From positions 496,001-560,000 of the forward strand of contig JAJQJQ010000043.1 of the NCBI GenBank assembly GCA_028622995.1: a stretch of DNA of 64,000 nt, read 5' to 3'. The translations under genes were made by a program, and so were the position numbers. The notes beneath the pieces are model-generated. The model did not search any database. It saw nothing but the letters and a program-made list of their open reading frames with translations, and was not told the origin of the DNA. The stretch is from Panagrolaimus kolymaensis. Its lineage: Eukaryota > Nematoda > Chromadorea > Rhabditida > Panagrolaimidae. Below are positions 36,107 through 47,702 of this stretch, piece after piece (position 1 is the first letter of the stretch; each line of letters starts with the position of its first letter).

Positions 36107-39010
36107 ATGATGGCGTCGATAGCACCAAGCTATGATGAATTGCCGCCACCTGTAAATCCATCAAATCGATATGGATTTAAACTTCATCCAGAGCGTTGGA
36201 TAATTTTTGGTATTGCAATTGTTTTGAATTTTGCTAATTCAATGGTAAAAAATTTTTTTTCATGAAAATAGAAACTTCCAAAAATAGTTAAAACTAAAAT
36301 TTAAAAAATTAGCTTCAATTCCCTTGAGTCTCAAAATGAAAATCAAAAATGGCCTGAATTAATCAACTTTTTTAGCTCAATTTTTTACTTTAAAATTTCT
36401 TAATTTATTTTTAGTATTCTACGACTTTTGTTGATTTGAAGCCCCGAAATAATAATAATAATGGAACAACAACAACGATGGGATATTTTTGTGGAGATTC
36501 CATTGATTGCTATTATTTGGATACAATCATCGAATTTTCTTATGCAGGAATATTTATGTTTGCTGTTTATCCTTCAATTTTATTTTGTCTTAAATTAAAA
36601 TTAAAAGCTACGGTAAAAAATAATTAAATAATTTTGTCTTTCAAAAACCCCAAAAAATTAATTATTTTAGTTTTTTCTTGGATCTTTAATTACAATTTTT
36701 GGTGGAGGAATTCGACTTACTGGTTCATTGCCAATTATATCTGTAAATTTTCGATATTATTTAACAATTTTTGGACATTTGATTGTTGCTTTTGGACATC
36801 CATTGCTTCTTTGCACTGCTCCCGTTGTGGCACAACAATGGTTTCCAATGTATCAAAGAACTTTTGCTACATCAATGATAATTTTTGGTGAGAGTCTTAT
36901 TAGAAAATAATCTTTTTCATATTTTAATTTTTCACAAGCAAATTTTACTTGATGAAAATAAAAAAAATACTGTAACTTTTGTTTCGCAGCGAAATATTAG
37001 AAAATTTAATAAAAACTGGAACTTTCGTTGCGGAGTATTTATTTTTATCCTTCCTTTCCTTCCTAGTAATTTTCATTGTTCGTTTGTCCGTGTCATTTTA
37101 TTTTTCATTCACAAGATAAAGAAAAGAGAAAAAAATGAAAAAATTAGCATAAATGTGAATGAAATTGCCAGGAAGGACGCTTTTTTTTGCATTGCATAAA
37201 AATGGAGCAGGAATGAGTGGTGGTTAACTTTGAGGCGCATTAAATAAGTGGGAATCTTTGAAAATAGTTTTATAGGATCCAAAATGTGCGAATGCTGAGA
37301 AATCATTAGCAATTAATGTGCATGTTTTGGGGAATGTTGTGGGTAATTTAAAATAAGTTTAGAAGACCTTAAAGAAGTAAATTAGCCTGGGATGTTGCGG
37401 AGATGACGATCTTATCTTTCAGAGTAACGATCAAAAAATTAATTACATACTTTATTAATAATTTGAATAAAACAAGCTTCATGGCGGACCGAAGGTCCGC
37501 GTAGCGTCTAGTTTTAAATAAATTTTTCTGTATTTTATTTTGCATGTTTTACAAATTTATTATTTAGCCCATTTCTTTGGACAAATGTTTAATTTTATCA
37601 TGGCTCCATTACTTCAAAATATTTTGATCAACTCCGAGGGATATGCATATTTTATTTTGGTAAGCAAAGCAACAAAAAAACAAAAAACATAAAACATAAA
37701 ATTTGAACACATATTTTTTTAGAACGCCTTCCCAATTTTACTTTCAACATTTTCTTTATTGCCTTTATGGTTGGTGGAACATGGAAATCCTCCAACTCCC
37801 GCTTCAGCTTCAAACGATGGTCGAGCAAATTTATTTCAACCTGGAACAACAAATCTTTTTATTCAACCAGGTTTTTGAAATATTTATAAAACAAAAAAAT
37901 TAATTTTCACTATTTTTTGTTTTAGCTTTCATCGCTCAAATGTTACTTTTTGGAATTTCATTTGGTTCATTTAAATTTATTTCTTTATGGCATTTTAGTC
38001 TCCTTTGCCCACAAGGATATCTTCCATATTTCAAAGGGTTTTATGCCTTTTTTCTTCTCACCGCTACTCTTGCTGGAACTTTACTTCTTTCAACAATCAT
38101 TGATCAATTTCATAAATATAAAAAAGTTTTACGTTTTTGTTTTTCAATAACAACTTTTGGAATTGGTTTATTTGCATGGGTAATAATTAAAAAATAATTT
38201 GCATAAGCGAATAAAAAAGTTTTTGGAAGATAATTTTTTTAGGTTCTCCAAAAACAAGATCGAAATATGATTCTTTTAATTTCATTATTTATTATTGGAT
38301 TTTTTGGTATTGGTTCCCTTGGAATTGGATTAGAAACTTCGTGTGAAACTTTATTTCCAATTGATAGCGGAATTGTTGCAGGAATGTTATTTGCTGCTGG
38401 GTGAGTCGGCGATGATCATAGGATTATTAAATTTAAAAAAAGCAACCAAAAAATGACAAAGAAAGGTTTACTTTTTGATTTCTTTCTCCAATTTCTTCTT
38501 CGTCAACAAAATCAACCGAAGGCATGAATCCAAAAAAGTTTATTTTAAGTTTTTAAATAAATAAAAAATCTATGAAAAAATTATTTACAAATTTTTTTAA
38601 TATAATTTTTTGTTTGTTATTTCCTTCAATTTTTTTTAGATACTTTTTTTATATCCTTCTCGCAGTTGGAACCTTGTTCACCCGTCGCCTTGTGTCTTAC
38701 ATCGTCTATCCCAATGAGCAATGTTCCAATGGACTTTTGAATAGTTTTTATGATTTTTCTGGTAAAATCAATTTTCACATAAAAAATTAAAAATAAATAT
38801 TTACTTTAAGATTCCACTGAAGTTATTTCATTTATTGCATGCGCTGGATTAATTTTATGCCTTCTTGGTTTGCATGCTCGTCGTCGAAGATATGATTATG
38901 AATCAGCAGCAAAATTAATGAAAATCAGCGTTTTTAATACTTCCCATTCGGCTCAACCATTTCGACATTATCCATCCTCTTCCAAAATTCAATCATCCAC
39001 CGAACTTTGA
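36107..39010 (+). CDS. major facilitator transporter, SLC49 (FLVCR/MFSD7/DIRC2)-like
   Basis: Nine exons (36107-36244, 36415-36612, 36671-36887, 37568-37659, 37723-37870, 37926-38179, 38243-38400, 38640-38761, 38811-39010) join in phase to 508 aa, about the usual length. The cytoplasmic N-terminus (APSYDELPPPVNPSNRYGFK) leads into about 12 hydrophobic segments, with typical positions such as YSTTFVDLKPR, GHPLLLCTAPVVAQQWFP, HFFGQMFNFIMAPLL and GIGLETSCETLFPIDSGIVA; the last is the family's late signature. Family members move heme, choline, pyridoxine or related small molecules; the substrate here is unknown. Intron 3 (680 bp) carries a GC hairpin. AATAAAA sequences follow at about 39,165. Confidence 0.8.
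37484..37500. repeat. hairpin GCGGACCGAAGGTCCGC
   Basis: Perfect 7-bp stem around GAA in intron 3 of the SLC49-like gene. The CCGAAGG core matches the hairpins in the first 1.5 kb of the window. Confidence 0.75.
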
Positions 39011-39885
39011 GAAATAAACAACATTTTTGCTTCATAATTAATTATATTTAATTTAAATTTAATAATTTTTCATATTTTTTTTCATAATTAAAGTTTTTTG
39101 TTTTGTAGTTGTAATTTCTTTAAATTTAAATAATTATTGTCGTTGTATACAATACTTTTTCCATAATAAAAATAAAAATTTAAATGCTTCAGAAACAAAT
39201 TTTTTGTTTCGAACATTAATTTATGAAAATGTTGAAACACAAATTTTTCCAGATATTTATTTCTTACTTTTTATTAATTTACAAATTATTTAACGTTAAA
39301 ACAAAAAAACTAAAAAAAAAGTAATTTTAAATATTTAAAAAATAGGAAACCATAAAAAGCTTTCAAAAAATATACACTAAAGTTTCAGTCTTTTTGATGA
39401 ACCAAAGTAACATAGAAAAACGAGCATTATTTTGATTACAATAAAAAAAGTTATTGCCAAAACAAAAACAAATATATATCTTGATTTTTTTAGTTATTCC
39501 ACATGCAACGAATAAAATCGATCGATTTTATTTTATAACTTTTGTTTATTCTTTTTGCATTCATTGGAATAATGCTATCAACCAAATTTTTGATTTTTAA
39601 TTTTGCTAGTTTCGATTTTGTATTTTCTTTTTTGTATTTTCTTTTTTTTTTTGTAGCAAAAAAAAATCAATGGTTTTATTATTCTTTTTTGCGGATTAAT
39701 AAAATCAAAAATTTATTCCAAACTTTCTGATTTCCAAGGATTTTGTCGTCGTCGCAAATAAAAAAAAACAAAAAAGCAAGTTCAGTTTCGATTAAAAAAA
39801 ACTCATCACAATTTTTTTTATTATTCCCCAATCAAAAAAAAAAGACAAAAGCTTATTATTTTTTCAGTTTTTTTGCGTTTAAAAA
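39011..39885. other. AT-rich intergenic region
   Basis: It contains the 3' end of the SLC49-like gene with AATAAAA sequences. No other feature was recognised. Confidence 0.4.
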
Positions 39886-40172
39886 ATGCAGCATCAAAAT
39901 CAAAAAAAAACTTTTATGATTTTTAGAAATAAATTTTGTTATTTAATTATTTTTTTATCATTAATATGTTTGACTTTTGTTTATGGTAATCCATTAATAT
40001 TAAATTTTACTATTATTTGTATGAACAAAGAAAATGTCGAGATTAATGGAACTATGATGACTGAGCCTTTATTTACGGATAGTCAAAGATCATGGTTATT
40101 TTAAGTTGTGGCAATAGGAAATATGCTTTCCACATTTGTTATCACTCAATTAACTCGATGGCTTGGTGGGAG
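39886..40172 (+). pseudogene. truncated SLC17-type (phosphate/glutamate) transporter
   Basis: ATG at 39886 opens MQHQNQKKTFMIFRNKF, then a hydrophobic segment with an N-glycosylation site (NGT) in the first loop, then FTDSQRSWLF, an in-frame TAA, and VVAIGNMLSTFVITQLTRWL followed by GGR and a donor GTTAGT. This matches the N-terminal part of SLC17-family MFS proteins (loop 1 then TM2). The remaining ten or so membrane segments are absent and a 215-bp satellite array begins about 120 bp downstream. A stop plus loss of most exons makes it a pseudogene. Confidence 0.7.
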
Positions 40173-40293
40173 GTTAGTTCATAAAATATTTTTTTATAGT
40201 TCTAAAATTAAAAAAAAATTATGGGTTTTGAAATGGAAAGAAAAAATGTTGTTGCTAAATAAAAATTGATTAAAATCGGGAATTAAAAAACTT

Positions 40294-41368
40294 ACATAAA
40301 TTCTTCCAGAATCCGTTTCAAAAATAAAAGAAGAAGAAAAAACGAAAGAAAACGCATGGGAAAAAGGATATTAGTAGCGAGGGAATCTTTGTATTTTAGA
40401 AACATTGGATATGTACTTGAAAGTATGCATGGAAGCTTTCGGCATGGCGAACTATAACCTAGTAACCTCGCGGTACAACTTTCCCGAAGGATAAGTCGAT
40501 AACCTCATACATAAATTCTTCCAGAATCCGTTTCAAAAATAAAAGAAGAAGAAAAAACGAAAGAAAACGCATGGGAAAAAGGATATTAGTAGCGAGGGAA
40601 TCTTTGTATTTTAGAAACATTGGATATGTACTTGAAAGTATGCATGGAAGCTTTCGGCATGGCGAACTATAACCTAGTAACCTCGCGGTACAACTTTCCC
40701 GAAGGATAAGTCGATAACCTCATACATAAATTCTTCCAGAATCCGTTTCAAAAATAAAAGAAGAAGAAAAAACGAAAGAAAACGCATGGGAAAAAGGATA
40801 TTAGTAGCGAGGGAATCTTTGTATTTTAGAAACATTGGATATGTACTTGAAAGTATGCATGGAAGCTTTCGGCATGGCGAACTATAACCTAGTAACCTCG
40901 CGGTACAACTTTCCCGAAGGATAAGTCGATAACCTCATACATAAATCCTTCCAGAATCCGTTTCAAAAATAAAAGATGAAGAAAAAACGAAAGAAAACGC
41001 ATGGGAAAAAGGATATTAGTAGCGAGGGAATCTTTGTATTTTAGAAACATTGGATATGTACTTGAAAGTATGCATGGAAGCTTTCGGCATGGCGAACTAT
41101 AACCTAGTAACCTCGCGGTACAACTTTCCCGAAGGATAAGTCGATAACCTCATACATAAATCCTTCCAGAATCCGTTTCAAAAATAAAAGATGAAGAAAA
41201 AACGAAAGAAAACGCATGGGAAAAAGGATATTAGTAGCGAGGGAATCTTTGTATTTTAGAAACATTGGATATGTACTTGAAAGTATGCATGGAAGCTTTC
41301 GGCATGGCGAACTATAACCTAGTAACCTCGCGGTACAACTTTCCCGAAGGATAAGTCGATAACCTCAT
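40294..41368 (+). repeat. 215-bp tandem satellite, five copies
   Basis: Repeats begin at 40294, 40509, 40724, 40939 and 41154 (ACATAAATTCTTCCAGAATC and close variants), an exact 215-bp period. Copies 1-3 have TTCTTCC and AGAAGAAG; copies 4-5 have TCCTTCC and AGATGAAG. This two-type block structure points to recent unequal exchange. Each unit contains CGAGGGAATC, GGCATGGCGAACTATAACC and TTTCCCGAAGGATAAG. Confidence 0.97.
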
Positions 41369-41690
41369 ACATAAATTCTTCCAGAATCCGTTTCAAAAAT
41401 AAAAGAAGAAAAAACGAAAACAACAAACACGAATTACAAAGGGTTAAAGTTGCAAAGCCAAAAGGATGGAAGCAGCAGAAGTGAAAAAATCTTTATAAAT
41501 TTCTTTTGAAATGTTGGTACTAGGATATGCGCAAAAACCTATGTGTGGCGGCGGCAGAAATACTATTGTGGATAAAGAAATAAAAGTAGTTCTTTAGAAA
41601 ATCTGTATGGAAGCAAGGCATGGCGAACATAACCAAAACTCCAACGACTCCACCAAGCCCGAAGGATAAGCTTTGTCTCATACATACTTT
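41369..41690 (+). repeat. degenerate sixth copy of the satellite
   Basis: It starts like copy 1 (ACATAAATTCTTCCAGAATC) and then diverges with insertions. Later words keep the order: GGAAGCAAGGCATGGCGAAC, then CCCGAAGGATAAG, then CTCATACATA. It is likely the older edge of the array. Confidence 0.7.
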
Positions 41691-42548
41691 CTAAGAAAAA
41701 CCATAACTTAAAGCACAATAAAAAGCGCGAGAAAAAAGCGATTATACGGAAAAAAATATTGATGTGAGAGCTATATAGTAGTGAACGACTAAAAGTTTAC
41801 TAATGGAACAGGGAAAGGATAAATGTTTTCTCAAAAAAGAAATCGATGGGAGTAAAAATGTTTGGTGGGATGGAATACGAGCTCAACTAAACGAATCAAC
41901 ATTATAAAAAATATATATAAAGAAACGCGTGAGGTTGTGAGGTGATAAAGGACGTCATTAGGTAATTCAACTATATAAGGAAAGGAAAAGTTGAATAAGG
42001 TCATAAAAAAGGGAAAAAGCAAAGCTTTGGTGGAAAAAAAAAATGAAGAAGAAAAGCAGCATCAACGGTTTTTGTTTTGTTTTGCAAACAACGCCAAAAG
42101 CAACGAGAAAAAAAAAGCGAGAGAGAAAAAAAAGAGCGTGGAAGAGAAAAGCAACAAACAAAAAAAGCGTTCAATGTTTTCCTTTCTTTTTTTTCGAAAG
42201 AAAAACAATTCTACCGAAAACGAATCTGATTTTACCTTTGGTTTGTTGATAATCATACATACTCTTTTTTCATCCTCAAAATTAATGAATAAAATTGCAT
42301 CTTCATGTTGGAAATAAAAAAGAAAACATAGTCGTATCATTTTTTTGGGTTTAAGCATCAACTAAAACTAACAACATTGCCAAAAAATAAACCAGCGGAC
42401 GCTTTGCAGAAAACTCTTCCATCAACAAAACCACAAAAAATGAATCAATCAAACAAAAAACAAAGCAAAAATAAAAATTTATTCAATCTAAAGAAAGCAA
42501 GTAACAACAATAATAAAAGCAATAACAATAACTACATAAAAGAAAAGG
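41691..42548. other. AT-rich intergenic DNA
   Basis: Purine-rich and low-complexity. Lys-rich open frames on the + strand at 41,990-42,570 look compositional. No gene supported. Confidence 0.45.
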
Positions 42549-43452
42549 TTAAAAAAAGCAATCAAACATAATCATATTGACATATCGTTGATGAAGATTA
42601 CATTTAGTGATGATAATGGAATCACTATAAACATGAAAAGTATCAATCATTTCTCGACGTTTTAATGATGATAAACGAGATTCAAGTTTGTTGATATTGA
42701 AGGTGAATCGGGAGTCGGCTCGATAGAATTGAAAGCTAGAAAACAGTGGCATCAGAAAAGGTAAGAAAAGAAGCTAGCAAAAAAACATACTTGAATTCAT
42801 CGAAGGTTGATAGCATTTCCAAAAACTTGATAAATTCTCTCAAAGGACAATCACCAAAATCAATTCCACCATAAAAATTGAAACATTTCACATTTGGATT
42901 AAGCAAAGTTTTGAGAACATCGAATTGAATTTGATAAACATCCAAACAAAGTTTTTCATTGGAATTGAGATTGAATGGTAAAGCTTCAAAAAATCTTGAA
43001 TCCACTTTCTTTCTATCAGCTCGAATATCCACAGTATCGTTGATTTGAATTTTTGATTTGAGTTGAGTAACATCAGCATAACCTTTACATCTTCCAATAC
43101 AATAGCATGTTCCATTATAATCCAACGATTTATCTTCAAAATCCATAACCACCCGATCAAGACAATGTAAGCGATTTGAAAGTCGACGAGTAAACGAGTT
43201 GATGGATGCCAAAGTTTTCAATGTTTTACCATCACAAATTTCAGCGAATCTTCGTTGACAAACATATGGTAAAGCTGGGAAGTCGAAGGTTGATTCATCA
43301 TATGGATCAGAGATTAATAGAGCAGCATTCGTTTTAGTAGTTGGAGAAAGATTGAAATTAACCAAATCAACGACACCTTTCTTATTTGAGTTCTTCTTCT
43401 TATTTTCTTTTGATTCATCATATTTGAAAGATAATTTTTGAATGAAAACCAT
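42549..43452 (-). CDS. F-box-like nematode protein
   Basis: Two exons (42791-43452, 42549-42735) join in phase to 282 aa. After a basic Lys/Asn-rich start, the segment FDFPALPYVCQRRFAEICDG followed by LKTLASINSFTRRLSNRLH has the spacing of an F-box (L-P-x-x-x-x-x-I then leucine-rich helices). The rest (CLDRVVMDFEDK, CFNFYGGIDFGDC) resembles the variable substrate-binding part of nematode F-box families, in which F-box proteins bind SKP1-like adaptors in SCF ubiquitin ligases. Similarity is weak, so the call is tentative. An acceptor TTTTTCAG lies about 40 bp upstream of the ATG with an open frame between, so the start could be further 5'. Confidence 0.5.
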
Positions 43453-43863
43453 GCTTCTCTTTTGGATGGATGCAGAAGAAAGTCGTCGAAATCTGAAAAA
43501 TGAATGAAAGTTAAAACAAATGATAAATGATTTAGTTGCTTCGCTCTTTGTTGGCGGGAAAACCTCTCAGAGGTTATAAATGCGCGACCTCAAAGAATGA
43601 AAGTTATAAAGCTCTTTGTCACTTTTTAGTGGCCTCAAACATTTTATCTTCGATTAGCAAGCAGCAACTGTTCATGAAAGGTAAAGTGAAAAACAAGCTT
43701 CAACAATCACCTTTGATAACGATTTTATGGTTATCACTAGCACTACCGTAACCAATGCCAATGGATAAAGTAAACAAAAATAAAGGCAAACAACATAGAG
43801 ACAAAGGTTCAAATAAATATATTTATTGTTAAAACAAACAAATTAATATTACAAAAAAGACAA
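43453..43863. other. intergenic region between the F-box-like gene and RhoGAP copy B
   Basis: It contains the palindrome AACCTCTCAGAGGTT near 43,562 and a + strand frame of 70 codons without recognisable similarity. It probably holds the F-box promoter and the 3' end of RhoGAP B. Confidence 0.4.
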
Positions 43864-46030
43864 CTACATATTAGGCATAAAAACCCCATCATTTTCTAAT
43901 TCGGTTGTTGTACCACATTCATTTCTTTTTGGAAGTGATGAAATAAGTTGAGATTTGAAAGCAGGAAATGGATCATTTACAGGAGGACGATTTGAAATAG
44001 ACTTCTGAGATCGTGCTAAAAAAAATAAAGTATGAAGTTAATAGACAAGAGTAAAAGCTAAAACTTACATGATGATAAAGGACCAGAACTTTGATTTGTT
44101 GCTTTATTCCATCCATTTTCAGGACCATGACCAACTGGAGTTACTTTAGATTTGAAAGCACCTGATGAGTTCGAACTTGACTAAAAAAGTAAAACTAAAG
44201 TATCAGTAATAAGAGAAATCAAAAGTAAGCTTACAGCAAAAGGTGGTAATTGCATTTTTGATGAATTGTTTCCTGGTTTGGGAATCGAAATATCTTTGAA
44301 TTGTTGAATCCTTTGATTGACGATACCTGTCATCGGAGCTTTTGATGAACCATATTCAGGATGAAGATTACCATTAGTTTGAGTATAAAGTTCTTTTGAA
44401 GCAACATTCGGTGGAACAGGAAGGCCAGGAGGATCAATTGATGTAGTACGACTCGTTAAAGATTTTTTGAAGTTTTTCTTGATTGCACCAAATGCACGAA
44501 CAACTGAACTTGATCGATTCTTTTCTTTACGTTCATTATCAAGATGAGGCATTGATATCTTTGATGGAATTGAAGGTTCGCCCATGAGATTTGTTATTGA
44601 TCGTGAATGCTTTGGCCTAAAATATAAAAAATGAAAGTGGAGGAAGAGAAGGAAATAAACTTACACATGTATTCCAACCATATGAGGTTTGACTGCTTCT
44701 TGATTCTTCTGCATTGACGACGTGATGAGTCTTCGATCTTTCTTCAAGAGATCAGATGGTCGACGACTAGCTTTGTAATAATCTTTTTCAATACCAATCA
44801 AGTCAGCATGCTCAATCAAAGCTTTCACAATAATAACTTGAAGTTCATTTGTTTTTTTTATATCGTTGAGTAAATCTTCTTGTGAACCACTTTTCTGTTT
44901 CAGAGCTAGCTTTGGATCAGTTGGAAATCCACCCCGAAATAGAGAAGGAGCAAAGACGGTAGAAAGGTTCTCGACAGTCATTTGATGAACATCAGATTTT
45001 TCGGCAATCTAAAAAAGGGAAAAAGTAAAGACAGTAAGTAAGGAAAATATAACAAACTTCTTGTAAACATCGCATCAAGTAAGCTAATGCAGCCATATGT
45101 GAAGTTGGAATTGGAACAATATGAGAAGGTGGAATTTGTGGACCAATAGTTTTCATTATTGATTCGAATAAAGCATCACCAGTTAGACTTTGGGCAGCTT
45201 TGATAAGATTGAATTCTTTCACAGAGTCGACGAACAATGGCTTCTTTAGCTCACGAAAGAATCTTTTGATCCATACACAGACATCATGAACATGGAAGGT
45301 TGATGGAATTCTTTGAGCACCATAGAACACAGGAATAGCTCCTTCTTTTAATCTTGATGAGTTGCCTTCTTTTCTAAAGATTCCTTCAACAGCACAACCA
45401 TTAAGTTGACCAAAACGCGAAAAAGCTTCGATGAGAAATCTGGAAAATGAGAATATTAGAAAGAAACAACAAAGAAAAGAAACAAAACTCACGCAGGTAC
45501 TTCTCGAAGAGTTACAATCGAAGTAGTTTTGTTATCACCAACATCCAAATGAACATTATATGCAGCAACATTTTCAAGCATTAACTTCTCAGATGAAACA
45601 TTGGATGGAGCAAGTCGAATGGCTTGAAGATTTTTCATATGAGCAAATATATTTCTTTTACCATTTTCATTGATCACCAGTTGTTTTTCATCAATATTTT
45701 CATTCATCATATCCAATATGGTCATCTGCAGCAGAACAATAAATATATTTTGAAAAAATGCAAAGGATGGAATACAAAAAAGAAATGAAAACAATGAAAA
45801 CATGAAAACTAAATTTTTTTAGGAAAATGGTTTTGTAGCTGCAGTTTTTTGCATGAGCGAGAAACATTGGCAAAATGATCGAAAGCTCACGCTGCCACTA
45901 ACCGCCGAATTTGAATGAATTGCTTTTTTTAGGGACATTGAAACTTTGCTTTTTTTTTGTTCAAAGCTTTTTTCATTTTTAAATTTGCTTTCCATCATTT
46001 TTTTCGCTGCTATCTTCTTTGTTTCTTTCC
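43840..46030. repeat. segmental duplication, copy B (RhoGAP unit)
   Basis: Direct-orientation partner of 29,160-31,290, about 14.7 kb away. Its 5' flank runs into the promoter region of the divergent ribophorin-like gene, so part of that promoter derives from the duplicated unit. Confidence 0.85.
43864..45725 (-). CDS. RhoGAP-domain protein, copy B
   Basis: Six exons (45493-45725, 45058-45439, 44665-45008, 44235-44616, 44069-44180, 43864-44015) join in phase to 534 aa. The domain and motifs match copy A (arginine finger in VEGIFRKEGNSSRLKE; WIKRFFRELKKPLF). It has 28 residues (APMTGIVNQRIQ..KPGNN) between two SSK repeats that copy A lacks, and has a single PSHIVPIPTSHM. The second donor is GTTTGT rather than GTAAGT as in copy A. 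Both copies are intact, so both could be expressed. Rho-family GAPs of this type work in cytokinesis or cell shape; the target is unknown. Confidence 0.85.
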
Positions 46031-46070
46031 ATCACATTCTCTCATTATTTACACTTCCTTTTTTTCAGCT
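45726..46070. promoter_or_regulatory. divergent region between RhoGAP B and the ribophorin-like gene
   Basis: About 345 bp with likely trans-splice acceptors at both edges: CTGCTGCAG before the minus-strand ATG and CCTTTTTTTCAGCT before the + strand ATG at 46071. It probably serves both genes. Confidence 0.5.
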
Positions 46071-47062
46071 ATGAAAGTTCGCTTCCTTGTTCTTGCACTT
46101 TTTAGTGCTTTTTGTTATGCTGGTGATAGCAATAATGGAAAAACTTCTGATGTTATAATTACAAATTTACATCGTACTATTGAAGTTTCATATTCTGGTG
46201 ATATTGCTGTTGAAGATCAATATGAAATTGTTCACAAAGGTCCTGAATTTAAGGTATGTTTCTTTTTCTTGCTGTTGTTGGTAGATATCATTGATTCGTG
46301 TTTTAGGGAGAATTTTCAAGACTTGATCGCAACTATGGTTCAAAACTTCCAGCTGTTGATGCTTTGATCGCTATTTTACCTGCTCATACACATCACATTT
46401 ATTATCGTGATCAAATTGGAAATATTTCAACTTCTCGTGTTCGTGGTTTGGTTGATCGTATGGAAGTTCATTTGCGTCCTCGTTTCCCACTTCTTGGTGG
46501 ATGGCGAACTGATTTCATCCTTGGATACTATGTACCTGCAGAACATTTTCTTCATTCATCTCGTTCAACTTATGTTCTAAAGATTCCTCTTGTTCATCCA
46601 TTCTCAACCGACAAACATCTTATGGTTATTGAAAAAGCACATGTTAAAGTTATCCTTCCTGAAGCTTCACAGTATGTTACCATTGTTCATAAGCCATTAC
46701 TAACCATACTATTTCAGGAATATCAAGATCGAAAAACCTGACGATGTTACTCAATTGCCTGATACTCGTGAATTTTTTTTTTTGGATACGCTTGGATGTC
46801 CAACTATTACGTTCGAAAAAGAAAACTTTCTTTCATCCGCTGATTATTCAATCACGGTATATATTTTATCTTTTATTAGTACTAACTAATCTCATGGTTT
46901 TAGATCACATATGAATACAACTTCATCAATACCTATCGAAAGCCTCTCCTCGCTGTAATAATCTCTTTGGCTATCTTGATCGCTTTATTTGCTCTCAGTC
47001 GTTTGGATTTCTCACTTGGAACTAAAGTACCTGCAGTTGTTGTTCATGATAAGAAAGATTAG
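46071..47062 (+). CDS. short ribophorin-I-like protein (OST subunit 1 family)
   Basis: Four exons (46071-46253, 46307-46671, 46718-46856, 46904-47062) join in phase to 281 aa. The signal peptide is MKVRFLVLALFSAFCYAG. A luminal domain follows with RTIEVSYSGDIAVEDQYEIV, KGEFSRLDRNY, ILPAHTHHIYYRDQIGNIST, HLRPRFPLLGGWRTDFILGY and VKVILPEAS, then TM PLLAVIISLAILIALFALS and RLDFSL. These match the second luminal half and TM of ribophorin I, the ER oligosaccharyltransferase subunit. The usual protein is about 580-600 aa; the first luminal half of about 200 residues and the cytosolic coiled-coil tail are both missing, yet the frame is clean and has its own signal peptide. It could be a short paralogue. 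AATAAA occurs near 47,190. Confidence 0.8.
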
Positions 47063-47702
47063 AAGAAAGAAGATTTACATGGTCAATTTGGCTCAACTTC
47101 TGCTGATTTTGATGTTTTATCTTTCATTTGTAGTTTTATTACTTCTTTATCATTGTGATTGTAAAAGTGGTTAATTGTTGTTTTATTGTAATAAATAAAG
47201 TTTCTTTTGTTTGTTTTGTAAATGCCTTATTTGATTTGGACTTTTGTTACAATGTTGATGGAAGGATATTTTTTTACGATTATGCTTCATTTTTTTTCGA
47301 GGTAATGGAAAGGGAATTGATGAATCAAGAAAGATGACGGTTTCAATAAAAGTAAAAGCACTATAGCGAAATGCGTTGTTTGGAAAGATTTCTCCTATAA
47401 AAAACAATCACTCTTTTTTCTTGAATGTTGCTGCTCGATTGCGTCAAATCAAGTTTTTTACTTTCCATTTTTTGGGTTTGATAAAACATGAAAAAATGCT
47501 GCTGCAATGCTTTTTTATCCAAGAAAAGCTATGCAACAATAAAGTGAAGGATTAAACAGGATAAATAAATATCCGGGGCAAGTTTATTCATGGATGCATA
47601 CTTTTTTGTCCATTGAAACACTTGGATAAAGCATATTTTTTTTTGATAAGGAAAAATAATCATCATTTGTTCATTTTTATTGGAAGACATTATCTGTCAA
47701 AG
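47063..47702. other. intergenic region between the ribophorin-like and TauE-like genes
   Basis: 3' end of the ribophorin-like gene (ATAAATAAAG at 47,191) and likely promoter of the next gene. No other feature seen. Confidence 0.45.

Noticed and set aside
41990..42570. Lys-rich + strand frames of 64-108 codons
   Set aside because: Purine-rich low-complexity sequence, overlapped by opposite frames; no family resemblance.
43536..43751. 71-codon + strand frame upstream of the F-box-like gene
   Set aside because: No recognisable protein features; more likely promoter/leader DNA with a small palindrome.
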